Source of the DNA: Acidobacteriota bacterium
Lineage (GTDB): Bacteria; Acidobacteriota; Terriglobia; Terriglobales; SCQP01
Direction: 5' to 3'
Assembly (NCBI GenBank): GCA_027459505.1
Contig: DAIDIE010000029.1
Coordinates: 124,001 to 188,000 of the forward strand
Length of the DNA stretch: 64,000 bases
Below, one piece after another: positions 31,662 to 41,606 of the stretch. The translations under genes and the position numbers were made by a program. Below the pieces are notes generated by a model. That model searched no databases. It saw only the letters and a program-made list of their open reading frames with translations, and was not told the origin of the DNA. Each line of letters starts with the position of its first letter. Position 1 is the stretch's first letter.

Positions 31662-31692
31662 AGCCCCGAGTGGTTAGATGCCGCTCGGGGCT
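31662..31692. terminator. Hairpin downstream of the ROK kinase gene (terminator-like, no U tract)
   Basis: AGCCCCGAGTGG-TTAGATG-CCGCTCGGGGCT. Confidence 0.5.
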
Positions 31693-31820
31693 GCAACTGG
31701 ATGTCAGAGGAAAACAAATCCGGCCCGGAAAAGGGAGGGGATGACTGCCTGATTCTGGTTCTGGTAGCAGTCGAGGGCTGGCCATTGTGCGGCTGCGGCA
31801 AGCTGGAAGAAGCGAGCGCG

Positions 31821-32831
31821 CTAAACCCGGTAAGCTTGCGCCACTCCTTGCCCACGAGCAAAAGCCAGATAGGCCGAACCGATCAGCCCCGCATCGGCAT
31901 CGAGGATGCTCGGCTCTACGCGCGGCTGCGTCGCCCGGTAGACTACCGAGCGCCGCGGCAGTTCGTCCAGCAGGGCAGGGCCGAACACGTCCCAGGCTCG
32001 CGCCACCCCGCCACCCAGCACATACAGAGGCACATTGAAGGCGTTAATCAGATTGCCCACGGTGACCGCCAGCGAGCGGCCCACCAGATCAAAGATCTCC
32101 AGCGCCAGCTTGTCGCCCTGCTTGGCCTGCAGATAAATCATTTCCGAGGTCGGCTCCCCGTAATCGGCTGCCATTTTGGCCAACTGCGGCGAGCGGCCCA
32201 TCTTCACGGCGGCATGTGCCATCCGCTGAATGGCGGTTGCCGAGGCGTAGGCTTCAATGCAACCCAGGTTGCCACAGGCGCACAGCGCGCCATTGGGATC
32301 GATGGTCATATGGCCGAATTCCGCCCCCATCCCATCCGCCCCATGCCAGACGTGATTGTCCAGGATCAGTCCTCCCCCAATACCGGTACCCAGCGTTAGA
32401 ATGCAGAGGCTGGAGACGTTCTTGCCGCAGCCCACCCACTTTTCTCCAAGCGCCGCCGAGTTGGCATCGTTTTCCAGAAACACGCTGGTGCCCAGACGCC
32501 GCTCGATTTCCGCCTGCACCGGGAAGTCCGCCCAGCCGGGCAGATTGGGCGACTGCCGCACCGTGCCGCTGTGCAGGTTGATCACTCCGGGAAGTCCTAC
32601 TCCAATGCCGGCCAGTTCCTTCTTTCCCAGCCGTTGCGCCAGCTCGCTGATGCCGTTGCACATGTCTTCGATAACCCGATCTCGGCCTTCGGCCACTTCG
32701 GTATCGAGCGCAATCTTTTCCAGGATGACCCCATCGCGCGAGACCGCGGCGATGCGGAGGTTGGTTCCTCCCAAGTCAACCCCAATGCTGTAGCTTCCGG
32801 TAGACTCTGCACGCATAAGATTCACGATCAT
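31821..32831 (-). CDS. ROK family sugar kinase (glucokinase-like)
   Basis: IGVDLGGTNLRIAAV, LTLGTGIGGGLIL, GAEFGHMTIDPNGALCACGNLGCIEAYAS. Confidence 0.93.
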   Translation of the reverse strand: MIVNLMRAESTGSYSIGVDLGGTNLRIAAVSRDGVILEKIALDTEVAEGRDRVIEDMCNGISELAQRLGKKELAGIGVGLPGVINLHSGTVRQSPNLPGWADFPVQAEIERRLGTSVFLENDANSAALGEKWVGCGKNVSSLCILTLGTGIGGGLILDNHVWHGADGMGAEFGHMTIDPNGALCACGNLGCIEAYASATAIQRMAHAAVKMGRSPQLAKMAADYGEPTSEMIYLQAKQGDKLALEIFDLVGRSLAVTVGNLINAFNVPLYVLGGGVARAWDVFGPALLDELPRRSVVYRATQPRVEPSILDADAGLIGSAYLAFARGQGVAQAYRV

Positions 32832-32917
32832 AGCAGCATGCGCAAAAACGTGTCACTACATTTTTGCCTGGTGGGGAGCTAGCGCTGGGAAGGTGCACGC
32901 AACGCAAGTTGAATTCA

Positions 32918-33331
32918 CTACTGCGGCGGAAGGGTGGCCACATTTGACCAGAATTGTTCTACCGAGCGGACCACCCGGAAAAACTCCTTCGGACTGAAGG
33001 GTTTACTAATAAAGCAATTGGCGTGCAGGTCGTAGCTGGCGTTGATGTCGCGCGCCGCCGACGAGCTGGTAAGCATAATCACCGGGATGCGCAGCAGCCG
33101 CTGGTCCTGCTTGACGACCGCCAGAACCTCCAGGCCGTTGATCTTTGGCAGGTTGATATCCAGCAGGATCAGATCGGGAATCGGGTGATCGGGATTCTGT
33201 AGCCGTTGCAAGGCCGCGTCCCCGTCAAAAACATGCTCCAGTTGATGGGCGCTCCCCGCCAGCGCTTCCCGCACCAGTTCCGCATCGGCGGGATTATCTT
33301 CCACCAGCAGGATGTTGAGATTGATTGGCAT
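32918..33331 (-). CDS. Single-domain response regulator (Rcp1-like)
   Basis: NILLVEDNPADAELVREAL, DLILLDINLPKINGLEVLAVVKQD, ISKPFSPKEF. Confidence 0.9.
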   Translation of the reverse strand: MPINLNILLVEDNPADAELVREALAGSAHQLEHVFDGDAALQRLQNPDHPIPDLILLDINLPKINGLEVLAVVKQDQRLLRIPVIMLTSSSAARDINASYDLHANCFISKPFSPKEFFRVVRSVEQFWSNVATLPPQ

Positions 33332-35456
33332 GCACGTCTTGCTGCAGCGGCTGCACGGGGATAGTGAAGTAAAAGCTGGCGCCTCCGCCGGGTGTCTCGT
33401 CGGCCCAGATGCGGCCACCATGACTTTCCACGATTTTCCTACAAATCGCCAGCCCTATGCCAGTGCCTTCAAATTCCTGCCGCGCGTTCAGCCGCTGAAA
33501 GATTTCAAATACTTTTTCCCGGAAGCGCGGTTCGATGCCGATACCATGATCGCGGCAGCAGAATAACCAGTGGTTTTCCACCTGTGTGCAGCCCAGCTCA
33601 ATGCGCGGCCTGCCGGGAGAGAACTTGAGCGCGTTGCTGATCAAATTCTGAAAGAGCTGTACCAGATCGCTCTCCACGCCATAAATCTCCGGCAGCGGCG
33701 CAACGTCCACATCGGCCTCGCGGCTCTCCAACTCGGAGCGTTGATTGTCCAGCGCCTCGGCCACCAACGCCTTGGCGGAGAGCTGCCGCAATTGCTTGCG
33801 CGGCGCGTTTAACCGTGAGTAGGTCAACAGGTTTTCGATCAGCAGCCGCATGCGGTGCGCGCCCCCGGTGGCGTAATGCAGATACCGGCGTCCTCGTTCG
33901 TCCAGTTGGCTGCCATAGCGCTCGCTGAGCAGTTCGGTATAGCTGGCGATCATGCGTAATGGTTCCTGCAGATCGTGGGAAGCCAGGAAGGCGAAGCGCT
34001 CCAGTTCCTGGTTGGAACGTTCCAGCTCTTCCGACTGCCGCAGAAGCGTGTCCTCATAGTGCTTACGCTCGGAGATGTCGGCGTTGACCTCCAGCACGGA
34101 GTCCTGTTGCCCCGTCAAGTGCAACCGCCAACGGCTGAGAACCGGGACTTCATTGCCGGTTCTGTCCCGGTGGCGTAGTTCGCCGTTCCAGCGCCCGGCT
34201 TCCCGCAACTCCCGTTCGATCCCTTCCAGGGGCACTGGAAAGACGGTTTGCAGCAATTCGTGCGAAACCTTTCCCAGGGCCTCGCTGCGCGTCCAGCCAT
34301 AAAGCTGCTCGGCGCCGCGGTTCCAGTAGGTAATATGTCCTTCGCCGTCGCGGACCAGAATGGCCGCCGGAGCGAGATCCAGCAACAGGCTGCGCTCCTC
34401 CAAAACCTGGCGGTGATTGCGTTCCGCAGTGACATCCCGGGTAATTTTGGCGAAACCGCGCAATTCTCCTTTCTCGTTGTGCAGGGGAGTGATAATGGTT
34501 TCCGCCTGAAAGCTGCTGCCGTCGGCTCTCACGCGCATGCCGGCATCTTCCAGGCGGCCACCCTCCAGCGCCGCCCGCAGTTCCTGTTGGGGCTTGCCCT
34601 GTGCGCGGTCCGCTTCGGTGTAAAACACCGCGAAGTTGCGCCCCAGAATCTGCGGCGCCGTGTAGCCGGTAATACGTTCGGCGCCCTTATTCCAACTGAC
34701 CACTCGTCCTTCCTGGTCAAGCTGCAGGATCGCGTAATCGCGCACCCCTTCCACCAGCAATCGAAACCGCTCCTCGCTCACGCTCAGGCGCCGCGCCGCT
34801 TGAAAGCGCCGCCGCACTTCCGCCGCCAGCCATGCCAGCAGGGCCAGATTCAGGGCGATGCCGCTGTCAAACCAGTAGTGCAGGTGTCGCAGCCGCACCC
34901 CGGTGGTTTGTGTGCGCCGGGCGAGCAGTTGATCTTCCTCCAGTTGCATGGCCGTGGCCCGCTCCTGCTGCCGCTGCAAAAGATCGAGCAGATGCGACCA
35001 GAAGCCCGCGCTGACATCATTCGGAGGCGCATGCGGGGTTGCCGTCGCCCGCCGCAGTTCCGCGTCCAGCGCCGCAATCACCGCTTCAGTGGCGGTCGCA
35101 AGCCCGGTTGCCCGGCGAACCTGACTGCGATTGTCGGCCACCAGCGACTGGCTCGCCTTCAGGTCCTGCAGCAGCACCTGCTTGGTGATCTGATAGCGTC
35201 TGAGATCGGCTGCCTGCCCCGTGCGTATGTAGCGGTGTTCGGTTTCCAGTGCCCGGTGCAGGTCGCGATCAATGTTATCCAGGCTCTGCAGGACCAGGTA
35301 GCTGTGGTGTTCCCAGCCTTGGGCATCTTCCAGCGCGTGGTTGTTTTTGGTGTAAAGCACCACAATCGCGGCCATCCCAACGGCCACGACCAGCATGAGC
35401 GTAAGAATGCGTCCCTGTGGAAAGCTGCGACGCCGCTCGATGGCTGGAACCGGCAT
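33294..35456 (-). CDS. CHASE3/PAS-PAS sensor histidine kinase
   Basis: N-terminal TM + CHASE3-like region, two PAS domains, HisKA FAFLASHDLQEPLRMIASYTELL, HATPase NLISNALKFSPGRP. Confidence 0.92.
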   Translation of the reverse strand: MPVPAIERRRSFPQGRILTLMLVVAVGMAAIVVLYTKNNHALEDAQGWEHHSYLVLQSLDNIDRDLHRALETEHRYIRTGQAADLRRYQITKQVLLQDLKASQSLVADNRSQVRRATGLATATEAVIAALDAELRRATATPHAPPNDVSAGFWSHLLDLLQRQQERATAMQLEEDQLLARRTQTTGVRLRHLHYWFDSGIALNLALLAWLAAEVRRRFQAARRLSVSEERFRLLVEGVRDYAILQLDQEGRVVSWNKGAERITGYTAPQILGRNFAVFYTEADRAQGKPQQELRAALEGGRLEDAGMRVRADGSSFQAETIITPLHNEKGELRGFAKITRDVTAERNHRQVLEERSLLLDLAPAAILVRDGEGHITYWNRGAEQLYGWTRSEALGKVSHELLQTVFPVPLEGIERELREAGRWNGELRHRDRTGNEVPVLSRWRLHLTGQQDSVLEVNADISERKHYEDTLLRQSEELERSNQELERFAFLASHDLQEPLRMIASYTELLSERYGSQLDERGRRYLHYATGGAHRMRLLIENLLTYSRLNAPRKQLRQLSAKALVAEALDNQRSELESREADVDVAPLPEIYGVESDLVQLFQNLISNALKFSPGRPRIELGCTQVENHWLFCCRDHGIGIEPRFREKVFEIFQRLNARQEFEGTGIGLAICRKIVESHGGRIWADETPGGGASFYFTIPVQPLQQDVHANQSQHPAGGR

Positions 35457-35528
35457 AAATTTGGGGGGCTCCCAAAGGAGGACCTTATTAATGCATTAAG
35501 AAGCTGGATTGTTCCGCAAAGATGGCAA

Positions 35529-35560
35529 AGCCCCTCACTTCCTGGGGGGAGTGAGGGGCT
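35529..35560. terminator. Hairpin between rpsU and the histidine kinase gene
   Basis: AGCCCCTCACT-TCCTGGGGGG-AGTGAGGGGCT. Confidence 0.65.
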
Positions 35561-35595
35561 AGTGCCGCCTAAGAAATCCCGCTCTTGGGCCGCGC

Positions 35596-35793
35596 TTACT
35601 CGCTTTCGCGGCGCGCCTTCTTGCGGTTGCGTTTGCGGGCCAGCGCCTGCTTCACACGCATCTTCTCACCTGGCTTCAGGTAGAAGGAGTGGCGCTTGAC
35701 TTCCTTAATGATGTCTTCCTGCTGGACCTTGCGCTTAAACCGGCGCAGGGCGTTCTCGAGGGATTCCCCCTCCTGCAAGCGAACTTCTGCCAA
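35596..35793 (-). CDS. rpsU: 30S ribosomal protein S21
   Basis: MAEVRLQEGESLENALRRFKRKVQQEDIIKEVKRHSFYLKPGEKMRVKQALARKR. Confidence 0.95.
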   Translation of the reverse strand: MAEVRLQEGESLENALRRFKRKVQQEDIIKEVKRHSFYLKPGEKMRVKQALARKRNRKKARRESE

Positions 35794-35913
35794 TGGACTT
35801 CACCCCCTGTTCGACTCGCCGACCAGTACGGTGCGAGCGTTGGCAATTCCCATTCTAGCAGAGGTCACCGTATAACCCATGTCCCCCCGGCGGTACAGGC
35901 CACCGCGCATTCC

Positions 35914-35955
35914 AGCTTCCGCTGGCAAGCTTCCGCTGGCAAGCTTGCGCTGGCC
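35914..35955. repeat. Three 14-bp tandem copies AGCTTCCGCTGGCA
   Basis: agcttccgctggca agcttccgctggca agcttgcgctggcc. Confidence 0.9.
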
Positions 35956-36178
35956 TCCCACGGATGCTCAACCGAGGGGACGCCCCTGCAAGCCAGTCCA
36001 TCCCCGCCGGGGCCCTCCGCCACCGGCGGCCCGCGCCATGCCTCTCAAGTCCCCGCTCAGCCCTGCCGAAGTGCTCATCAACAGACAACTTGCGCGCCCT
36101 GGGCGCAGGGTTTGAAACCTAAGCTCCATTGCACGAGTCGTATCGAGAGCGGCAGGCAAAAGGAAGCGAGGAGGAATT

Positions 36179-36448
36179 ATGGAAGCGCAAATGCCAACTG
36201 AGGGAATCGTCCTTTCATCCATTCCGGCCAAGTTTCAGCCCGCTGAGATCCAGGTTCTCCGTAATGAACTGCTCGACTTGGTCGGTGACTACGGTGCCGC
36301 CTGCGAGGTCATCCGCGCCTTCCTGGCCGAACACGGCTATGGCAGTTCTCGTGAAGCCGTCCTGGAAGCAGCTATTGAGTTCGGCACGTGCGGATATTCC
36401 TTGCAGGCGATCGAACGAGCCCTGGATAAATCCGCTCTGATGGATTGA
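36179..36448 (+). CDS. Small hypothetical protein
   Basis: ORF preceded by strong SD GAGGAGGA; MEAQMPTEGIVLSSIPAKFQPAEIQVLRNELLDLVGDYG... Confidence 0.65.
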   Translation: MEAQMPTEGIVLSSIPAKFQPAEIQVLRNELLDLVGDYGAACEVIRAFLAEHGYGSSREAVLEAAIEFGTCGYSLQAIERALDKSALMD

Positions 36449-36693
36449 CCATGCCATGCGATCCGGGGGCTCTCCACTGGCGCGAGCCTCCGAGTCCTTG
36501 CGGATGATCGCCAGGCCCGGCGGCGGGCTCCACCCGGCCCCACCCGCCCTACCTTCTGCGGTTAGCGGTTCCCTGTGCACGCCGTGACCTTCTTCCGCTA
36601 CTATAGTTCTTTATGCCATGCGCTCCGGCGACCGCCCGCCAGCCTCATCGGCTCTTTAGGGGGAGCTTCCGGTATGCGCTCTAATTAATTGAA

Positions 36694-37266
36694 ATGAATA
36701 GACTTATTCGATCCACAACGGTCCTGTGTATCCGCCGTGGTGACCGCGTGGTCATGGCCGCTGATGGTCAGGTCACCCTCGGCGAAGGCGTCATCAAGCA
36801 CAGTGCCCGCAAGATCCGCCGCCTTTACAACAACAAGGTGATGGCCGGCTTTGCCGGCTCTACAGCGGACGCGTTTTCGCTTTTTGCCCGGTTTGAAAGC
36901 AAGCTGGAGCAGTTCCACGGCAACCTGAGCCGCGCCGCCGTTGAGCTGGCGAAGGACTGGCGCACGGATCGCGCCCTGCGCCACCTGGAGGCCCTGCTGG
37001 TCGTGGCTGATTCCACTGACACCTTCCTGGTCAGCGGGCAGGGCGATATCATTGAACCGGATGACGGTATTTGTGCGATCGGTTCCGGTGGTCCCTACGC
37101 CTCGGCGGCAGCCCGCGCTCTGCTTTTGCACACGAATATGGATGCGCATGCCATCGCCGTCTCCTCGCTGGAGATTGCCGCGCGGATTTGCATCTACACC
37201 AACGACAATCTGACCGTCGAGGAACTGCCGTCGACGCGGCCCGCCGCTGAAAAGCAAGCACAGTAA
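36694..37266 (+). CDS. hslV: ATP-dependent protease subunit HslV
   Basis: [61 protein letters not shown]. Confidence 0.97.
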   Translation: MNRLIRSTTVLCIRRGDRVVMAADGQVTLGEGVIKHSARKIRRLYNNKVMAGFAGSTADAFSLFARFESKLEQFHGNLSRAAVELAKDWRTDRALRHLEALLVVADSTDTFLVSGQGDIIEPDDGICAIGSGGPYASAAARALLLHTNMDAHAIAVSSLEIAARICIYTNDNLTVEELPSTRPAAEKQAQ

Positions 37267-37285
37267 GCTCCCCATTCAAGCTCTT

Positions 37286-38680
37286 ATGGCTCTTTACCTT
37301 CCCGTACCGGCAGAAGAAGAAGCACCAGCGCTGGACTCGCTGACTCCGCGCGAAATCGTCGGCGAACTCGACAAATACGTGGTGGGCCAGCAGGCCGCCA
37401 AACGTGCGGTCGCGGTTGCCCTCCGCAATCGCATGCGGCGCCAGAAGCTCACCCCGGAACTGGCCGAGGAGATCATGCCCAAAAACATGATCATGATTGG
37501 CCCCACCGGCGTCGGCAAGACGGAAATCGCCCGCCGCCTGGCGCGTCTGGCCAACTCGCCTTTTCTCAAAGTCGAAGCGTCGAAGTTCACCGAAGTCGGT
37601 TACGTCGGCCGTGATGTGGAAAGCATGATCCGCGACCTGGTCGAGATTGCCATCGACATGGTTCGCGACGACAAGCTGGAGGAGATTGCCGCCAAAGCCG
37701 AGGAGAACGCCGAAGAGCGCCTGCTCGATCTGCTGCTTCCTCCCGTGACGCCCGCCGTGGTGCCGTCGCCCGGCGAGTCGCAGACGCAATCCGACAGCAG
37801 CCGCGCCACCCGCGAGAAGCTGCGTGCCCAGCTGCGCGAAGGCAAGCTCGACGAGCGCGTCGTCGAACTCGAGACCCGGGAACGCAATTTCCCCTCCCTG
37901 GAAATCATCACCAACCAGGGCGCGGAAGACATGGACATCAATCTCAAGGATGTCCTGCCCAACCTGTTTGCCCCCAAGACCAAGAAACGCAAGATGCCGG
38001 TCAGCGAGGCCATGGACTACCTTATTCAGGAAGAGGAGCAGCGCCTGGTCGACATGGACCAGGTGACCCGCATCGCCGTCGAACGGGTCGAGCAGGGCGG
38101 TATCATTTTCCTCGACGAGATCGACAAGATCGCCGGCCGCGAATCCAGCCATGGTCCCGACGTCAGCCGCGAAGGCGTGCAGCGGGATATCCTGCCCATC
38201 GTCGAGGGCACTACCGTGAACACCCGCTACGGCATGGTCCGCACCGACCATATCTTGTTCATTGCCGCCGGCGCCTTCCATGTCAGCAAACCCAGCGACC
38301 TGATTCCCGAGTTGCAGGGGCGTTTCCCCATTCGTGTCGAGCTGGACTCGCTCTCCGTGGAGGATTTCGTGCGTATCCTGCAGGAACCCAAGAGCGCGCT
38401 GATCAAGCAATACACCGCCTTATTGGAGACCGAGGGCATCAAGCTGCACTTCACCGATGATGCCTTGCAGGAGATTGCCCGCTTCTCGGCTCAGGTGAAC
38501 GAGTCCACGGAAAACATCGGTGCGCGGCGCCTGCATACGATTGTCGAAAAGGTGCTGGAACAGATTTCTTTTGAAGGCTCCGAGCTGAAGGAAAAAGAAA
38601 TCACCATTGATGCCGCTTACGTTGGCAAGCAGTTGGAGAGCATCGTCAAGGATCAGGACCTCTCCCGCTACATTCTCTAG
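37286..38680 (+). CDS. hslU: ATP-dependent protease ATPase subunit HslU
   Basis: [57 protein letters not shown]-terminal LSRYIL. Confidence 0.97.
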   Translation: MALYLPVPAEEEAPALDSLTPREIVGELDKYVVGQQAAKRAVAVALRNRMRRQKLTPELAEEIMPKNMIMIGPTGVGKTEIARRLARLANSPFLKVEASKFTEVGYVGRDVESMIRDLVEIAIDMVRDDKLEEIAAKAEENAEERLLDLLLPPVTPAVVPSPGESQTQSDSSRATREKLRAQLREGKLDERVVELETRERNFPSLEIITNQGAEDMDINLKDVLPNLFAPKTKKRKMPVSEAMDYLIQEEEQRLVDMDQVTRIAVERVEQGGIIFLDEIDKIAGRESSHGPDVSREGVQRDILPIVEGTTVNTRYGMVRTDHILFIAAGAFHVSKPSDLIPELQGRFPIRVELDSLSVEDFVRILQEPKSALIKQYTALLETEGIKLHFTDDALQEIARFSAQVNESTENIGARRLHTIVEKVLEQISFEGSELKEKEITIDAAYVGKQLESIVKDQDLSRYIL

Positions 38681-38687
38681 GAGCGGC

Positions 38688-39941
38688 ATGCGCAACTTCG
38701 CCGCGGTCCGCTCGCCACAGTCACCGGAGATTGCCGGAAAGCCATTGGCCATTGTCCGCTGCCTTGGGTTGGCGTTATATGTTGACCGCTTCCCGGCGCT
38801 CCGCAGGGCTCTCAAGGGCGCTTTAACCGCGGCGCTGGCCGGGCTGGTGTTCAGTGGCTGCGGCCAGCCTGGCCCGCCTTTGCCTCCCAGCGCCAACATT
38901 CCCGCTGCGCCCGCAGCGTTCAGTGCGCAGAGGGACGGCGCCAACGTCGTTTTGCGCTGGCCCGCCGTGCTGCGCACCACGGATGGCGCGGCGCTGCGTG
39001 GCCTGGCCGAGCCCATGCTTTGCATTCGCCCCACCGGCGCCGGAGAAGAATTGGCGGGCGGTTTACGCCAGGGCCTGCATTGCCCCCACCTTCTGCCGCT
39101 CTCTGGCCGGCAAGGAACGGTGGTCCCCTTGTCTCGGCTGCTTGCCGTCTCCCCGGATCTCAGTGAAGCGCCGGGCGTGATCTTGAATCTGGCCTTTACC
39201 AATAGAGCTCATGTGCTCGGGCCCTTTTCAGATCGCCAGATCGTTTCCACCGCCCCCGTATCAGCGCCCCCTGTTCACCTCTGGGCGCAGCTCGATCCCC
39301 ATGGAGTGTTGCTGCGCTGGTCGCCGGTAAATGCAAGCGCGCCTGAACTGCTGCGCGTTTACCGCACCGTGGTAACTAATCCAAAACCCAAAGCCGCGAA
39401 TCCATCGGCGCACAACGCAGAAAATGGCATTCTCTCCAGCGTCGCCTCACCGGCCAATGCCCCTCCTCCGGGACCACAGGCGCTGGCGGATGTGCCGCTG
39501 CGCCGGACATCGTTTCTCGACCGCACCACGCAGTTTGGGCAGACTTACATCTATTACCTGCGCACAGTAAACCGCGAGCAGGTGGTCAGCCAGCCAAGCG
39601 CCTCGGTTGAAATCACTACCAGAGACGTCTTTGCGCCTCCCGCTCCGCAAGGTCTTCAGGTGGTGTTGACGCCCAACGGGGTTGACCTCTCCTGGGAACC
39701 GCTGGCCGTTCCGGATTTAGGCGGGTACAGCGTTTACCGCCTCGGCGCCTCCGGTATTTGGACACGCCTCACGCCGGCCCTGCTGGTCACGCCCGTCTTC
39801 CACGATCCCAGCGTTCCCGCCGGGCGCTGGCAGTACCGCGTCACCGCCAGCAATCAAAATAACGTGGAAGGCCCCCCTTCATCCCCCAGCGCCATCACGG
39901 TCCCGCCCTCTGCGCCAGCACCGAACCCCAACGCGCCCTAG
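38688..39941 (+). CDS. Lipoprotein with fibronectin type III-like domains
   Basis: Lipobox LAGLVFSGC; repeats such as PPAPQGLQVVLTPNGVDLSWEPLAVPDLGGYSVYR. Confidence 0.8.
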   Translation: MRNFAAVRSPQSPEIAGKPLAIVRCLGLALYVDRFPALRRALKGALTAALAGLVFSGCGQPGPPLPPSANIPAAPAAFSAQRDGANVVLRWPAVLRTTDGAALRGLAEPMLCIRPTGAGEELAGGLRQGLHCPHLLPLSGRQGTVVPLSRLLAVSPDLSEAPGVILNLAFTNRAHVLGPFSDRQIVSTAPVSAPPVHLWAQLDPHGVLLRWSPVNASAPELLRVYRTVVTNPKPKAANPSAHNAENGILSSVASPANAPPPGPQALADVPLRRTSFLDRTTQFGQTYIYYLRTVNREQVVSQPSASVEITTRDVFAPPAPQGLQVVLTPNGVDLSWEPLAVPDLGGYSVYRLGASGIWTRLTPALLVTPVFHDPSVPAGRWQYRVTASNQNNVEGPPSSPSAITVPPSAPAPNPNAP

Positions 39942-40074
39942 CGATTTTTCCGGGATCGCCGGCGCGGCTTGGGGACCCCGGCCGAAGCTTACGGATGGTG
40001 GCCGGGCTTTACTAGCCCGAGTTCGTCACACAACGGGGCTTCTGCGATCTACATGGGCGCCATTTTGGCGGCAT

Positions 40075-40101
40075 GCGGCTTTTCCTGTTGAGAAAAGCCG
40101 C
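40075..40101. repeat. 10-bp inverted repeat hairpin
   Basis: GCGGCTTTTC-CTGTTGA-GAAAAGCCGC. Confidence 0.85.
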
Positions 40102-40106
40102 ACTCT

Positions 40107-40235
40107 TCTCCGTCCCAACGACTGGCTTGGTGACGAACCCGGGCGTCGCCAGCGGTAGGAGACCTAACGGCAACCCCGGACTTGGCTATCACTTCGGCCT
40201 GCGATCTCGAACTCGAAATCAGTTCGACTCGGCCC
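40107..40235 (-). repeat. Interspersed intergenic repeat, copy A
   Basis: Reverse complement aligns with 63620-63765: gtccggggttgcc...cgctggcgacgcccgggttcgtcaccaagccagtcgttgggacggag. Confidence 0.75.
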
Positions 40236-40362
40236 TGGCTCGCGAGGAGGACGCAGTGGCTCGCACCCATGGGGGCTCGATGGTGGTCTCGCTGGCGAAT
40301 CGGGGTCTCCCTGCCAGGTGTCGATGGTGGGAAACGGCCGGTAGCGGCGTTCAAGTAACCGT

Positions 40363-40410
40363 GTGTTAGGTCGTACTTGTGTTAGGTCGCACTTGTGTTA
40401 GGTCGCAATA
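40363..40410 (+). repeat. Three 16-bp tandem copies GTGTTAGGTCGCACTT
   Basis: gtgttaggtcgtactt gtgttaggtcgcactt gtgttaggtcgcaata. Confidence 0.95.
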
Positions 40411-40506
40411 GATAAGATGCGGATAACGGGGGAGACGGCTGTCTGAGGGAAGGGGAGACGTATGGGTGGGTATGGGCGGGTCGGAGAGTTAGCGGAGGCA
40501 GTGAGG

Positions 40507-41049
40507 TTATTGCGGGGCGATTTGAAACGTGCCGCTGAGGCTGGCAATGCCGCTGCCACAATCGGGGGAGGCTTGCCAGAAGCCGGGCTTGGTCCAGTCG
40601 GAGGTCTGCATGGTGAAGCGGTCGCCCTGGGTGTCGGTATCGGCGTCGAGGAAGAGCGAGGCTGGGGTTTTGGGGTAGTCCGCTTGCCACTTCAGACTGC
40701 TGTCGGAACGGAAGCTGGCAACCACGCAGTTGCCGACATTCACGCCGCCCATGCCGTTGCCGTCCAACACGGCGGTCCAGGCGTCTTGAAAGCTGTCGTA
40801 GATGGCCGGTTCCTGCGCGACATAAAGGGTGAGCGTGCCCTGGTAGCTGGCAGCGGAGGGGCTACAGGAGGAGTCGGTTCCGCAGATATAGACGCTCCAC
40901 TGACCGGTAAGATCGGGAGAACCCGCCGGAGGGGGTGGGAAAGAGAAGCCGCTGGGGGATTGGGAGACAGCGCCGCCGCAGGCGGACAGCAGGAGTGCGG
41001 TCGAGCACACAAACAGGGAGAGCTTGTGTTGGCAGAGCGCCCACAGCAT
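40507..41049 (-). CDS. Hypothetical lipoprotein
   Basis: Lipobox LFVCSTALLLSACGG; DLTGQWSVYICGTDSSC... Confidence 0.65.
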   Translation of the reverse strand: MLWALCQHKLSLFVCSTALLLSACGGAVSQSPSGFSFPPPPAGSPDLTGQWSVYICGTDSSCSPSAASYQGTLTLYVAQEPAIYDSFQDAWTAVLDGNGMGGVNVGNCVVASFRSDSSLKWQADYPKTPASLFLDADTDTQGDRFTMQTSDWTKPGFWQASPDCGSGIASLSGTFQIAPQ

Positions 41050-41228
41050 CGCGCGCCTCCTGACAAATGGACGGAGGCATGCGGCGCTTGGTTTCAGGGA
41101 TAGCGGCGCGAGGTGGCGGTGCGGCAGATTGGGGGCGGGGCGAAAGATGGTGGCGGCGCAAAGGGCTGGTTCAAGGCACGGGCGCTTTTGATGCGGCCGC
41201 GTCGGCTTCCAGCTCTTACAGGCTGACG

Positions 41229-41543
41229 ATGAGCGCTACGAATCTGGTATTGATCGATATGGATCCTGGCGACCCGTTTGATTTTTATCTGGACCACTAC
41301 AAGCAACAACTGGTCGCTGGCTATACCAAGGAGACGCCGGCGTTTGGGCTGCATGTGTTCATGCGGGATTACAACAAGCTGGGGCGGCGCCGGCGGGCGG
41401 GCGCGCAGCGACGCAGGTAATACGAGGCGCAGTTGTGGCTTGGTCATGCGGCGATGCATGTGTTTGCGCTGGAGTCGCAGCCGCTTACGAGAGAGCCGAG
41501 TTCCGTACGTCTGGGCTGGTCACCTTCCAAGTACTTGATTTGA
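41229..41543 (+). pseudogene. Small ORF interrupted by in-frame TAA
   Basis: MSATNLVLIDMDPGDPFDFYLDHYKQQLVAGYTKETPAFGLHVFMRDYNKL...RRR*YEAQLWLGHAAMHVFALESQPLTREPSSVRLGWSPSKYLI*. Confidence 0.35.
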
Positions 41544-41606
41544 CAATCACTTGCGCGGCGACTGGGGTAGCGGCCGGCAAGTGTGGGTTGTTGCGTTTCC
41601 ACCCAT

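Noticed and set aside
34248-35699. 483-aa plus-strand ORF
   Set aside because: Antisense to the histidine kinase, no domain signature
35800-36178. Structured ncRNA (RNase P, tmRNA, 6S) in the rpsU-divergent gap
   Set aside because: No diagnostic conserved sequence of these RNAs recognised; left as a repeat and length observation only
37049-38410. 453-aa minus-strand ORF
   Set aside because: Antisense to hslV/hslU
40363-40410. CRISPR-like repeats
   Set aside because: Contiguous 16-bp tandem units with no spacers and no cas genes nearby
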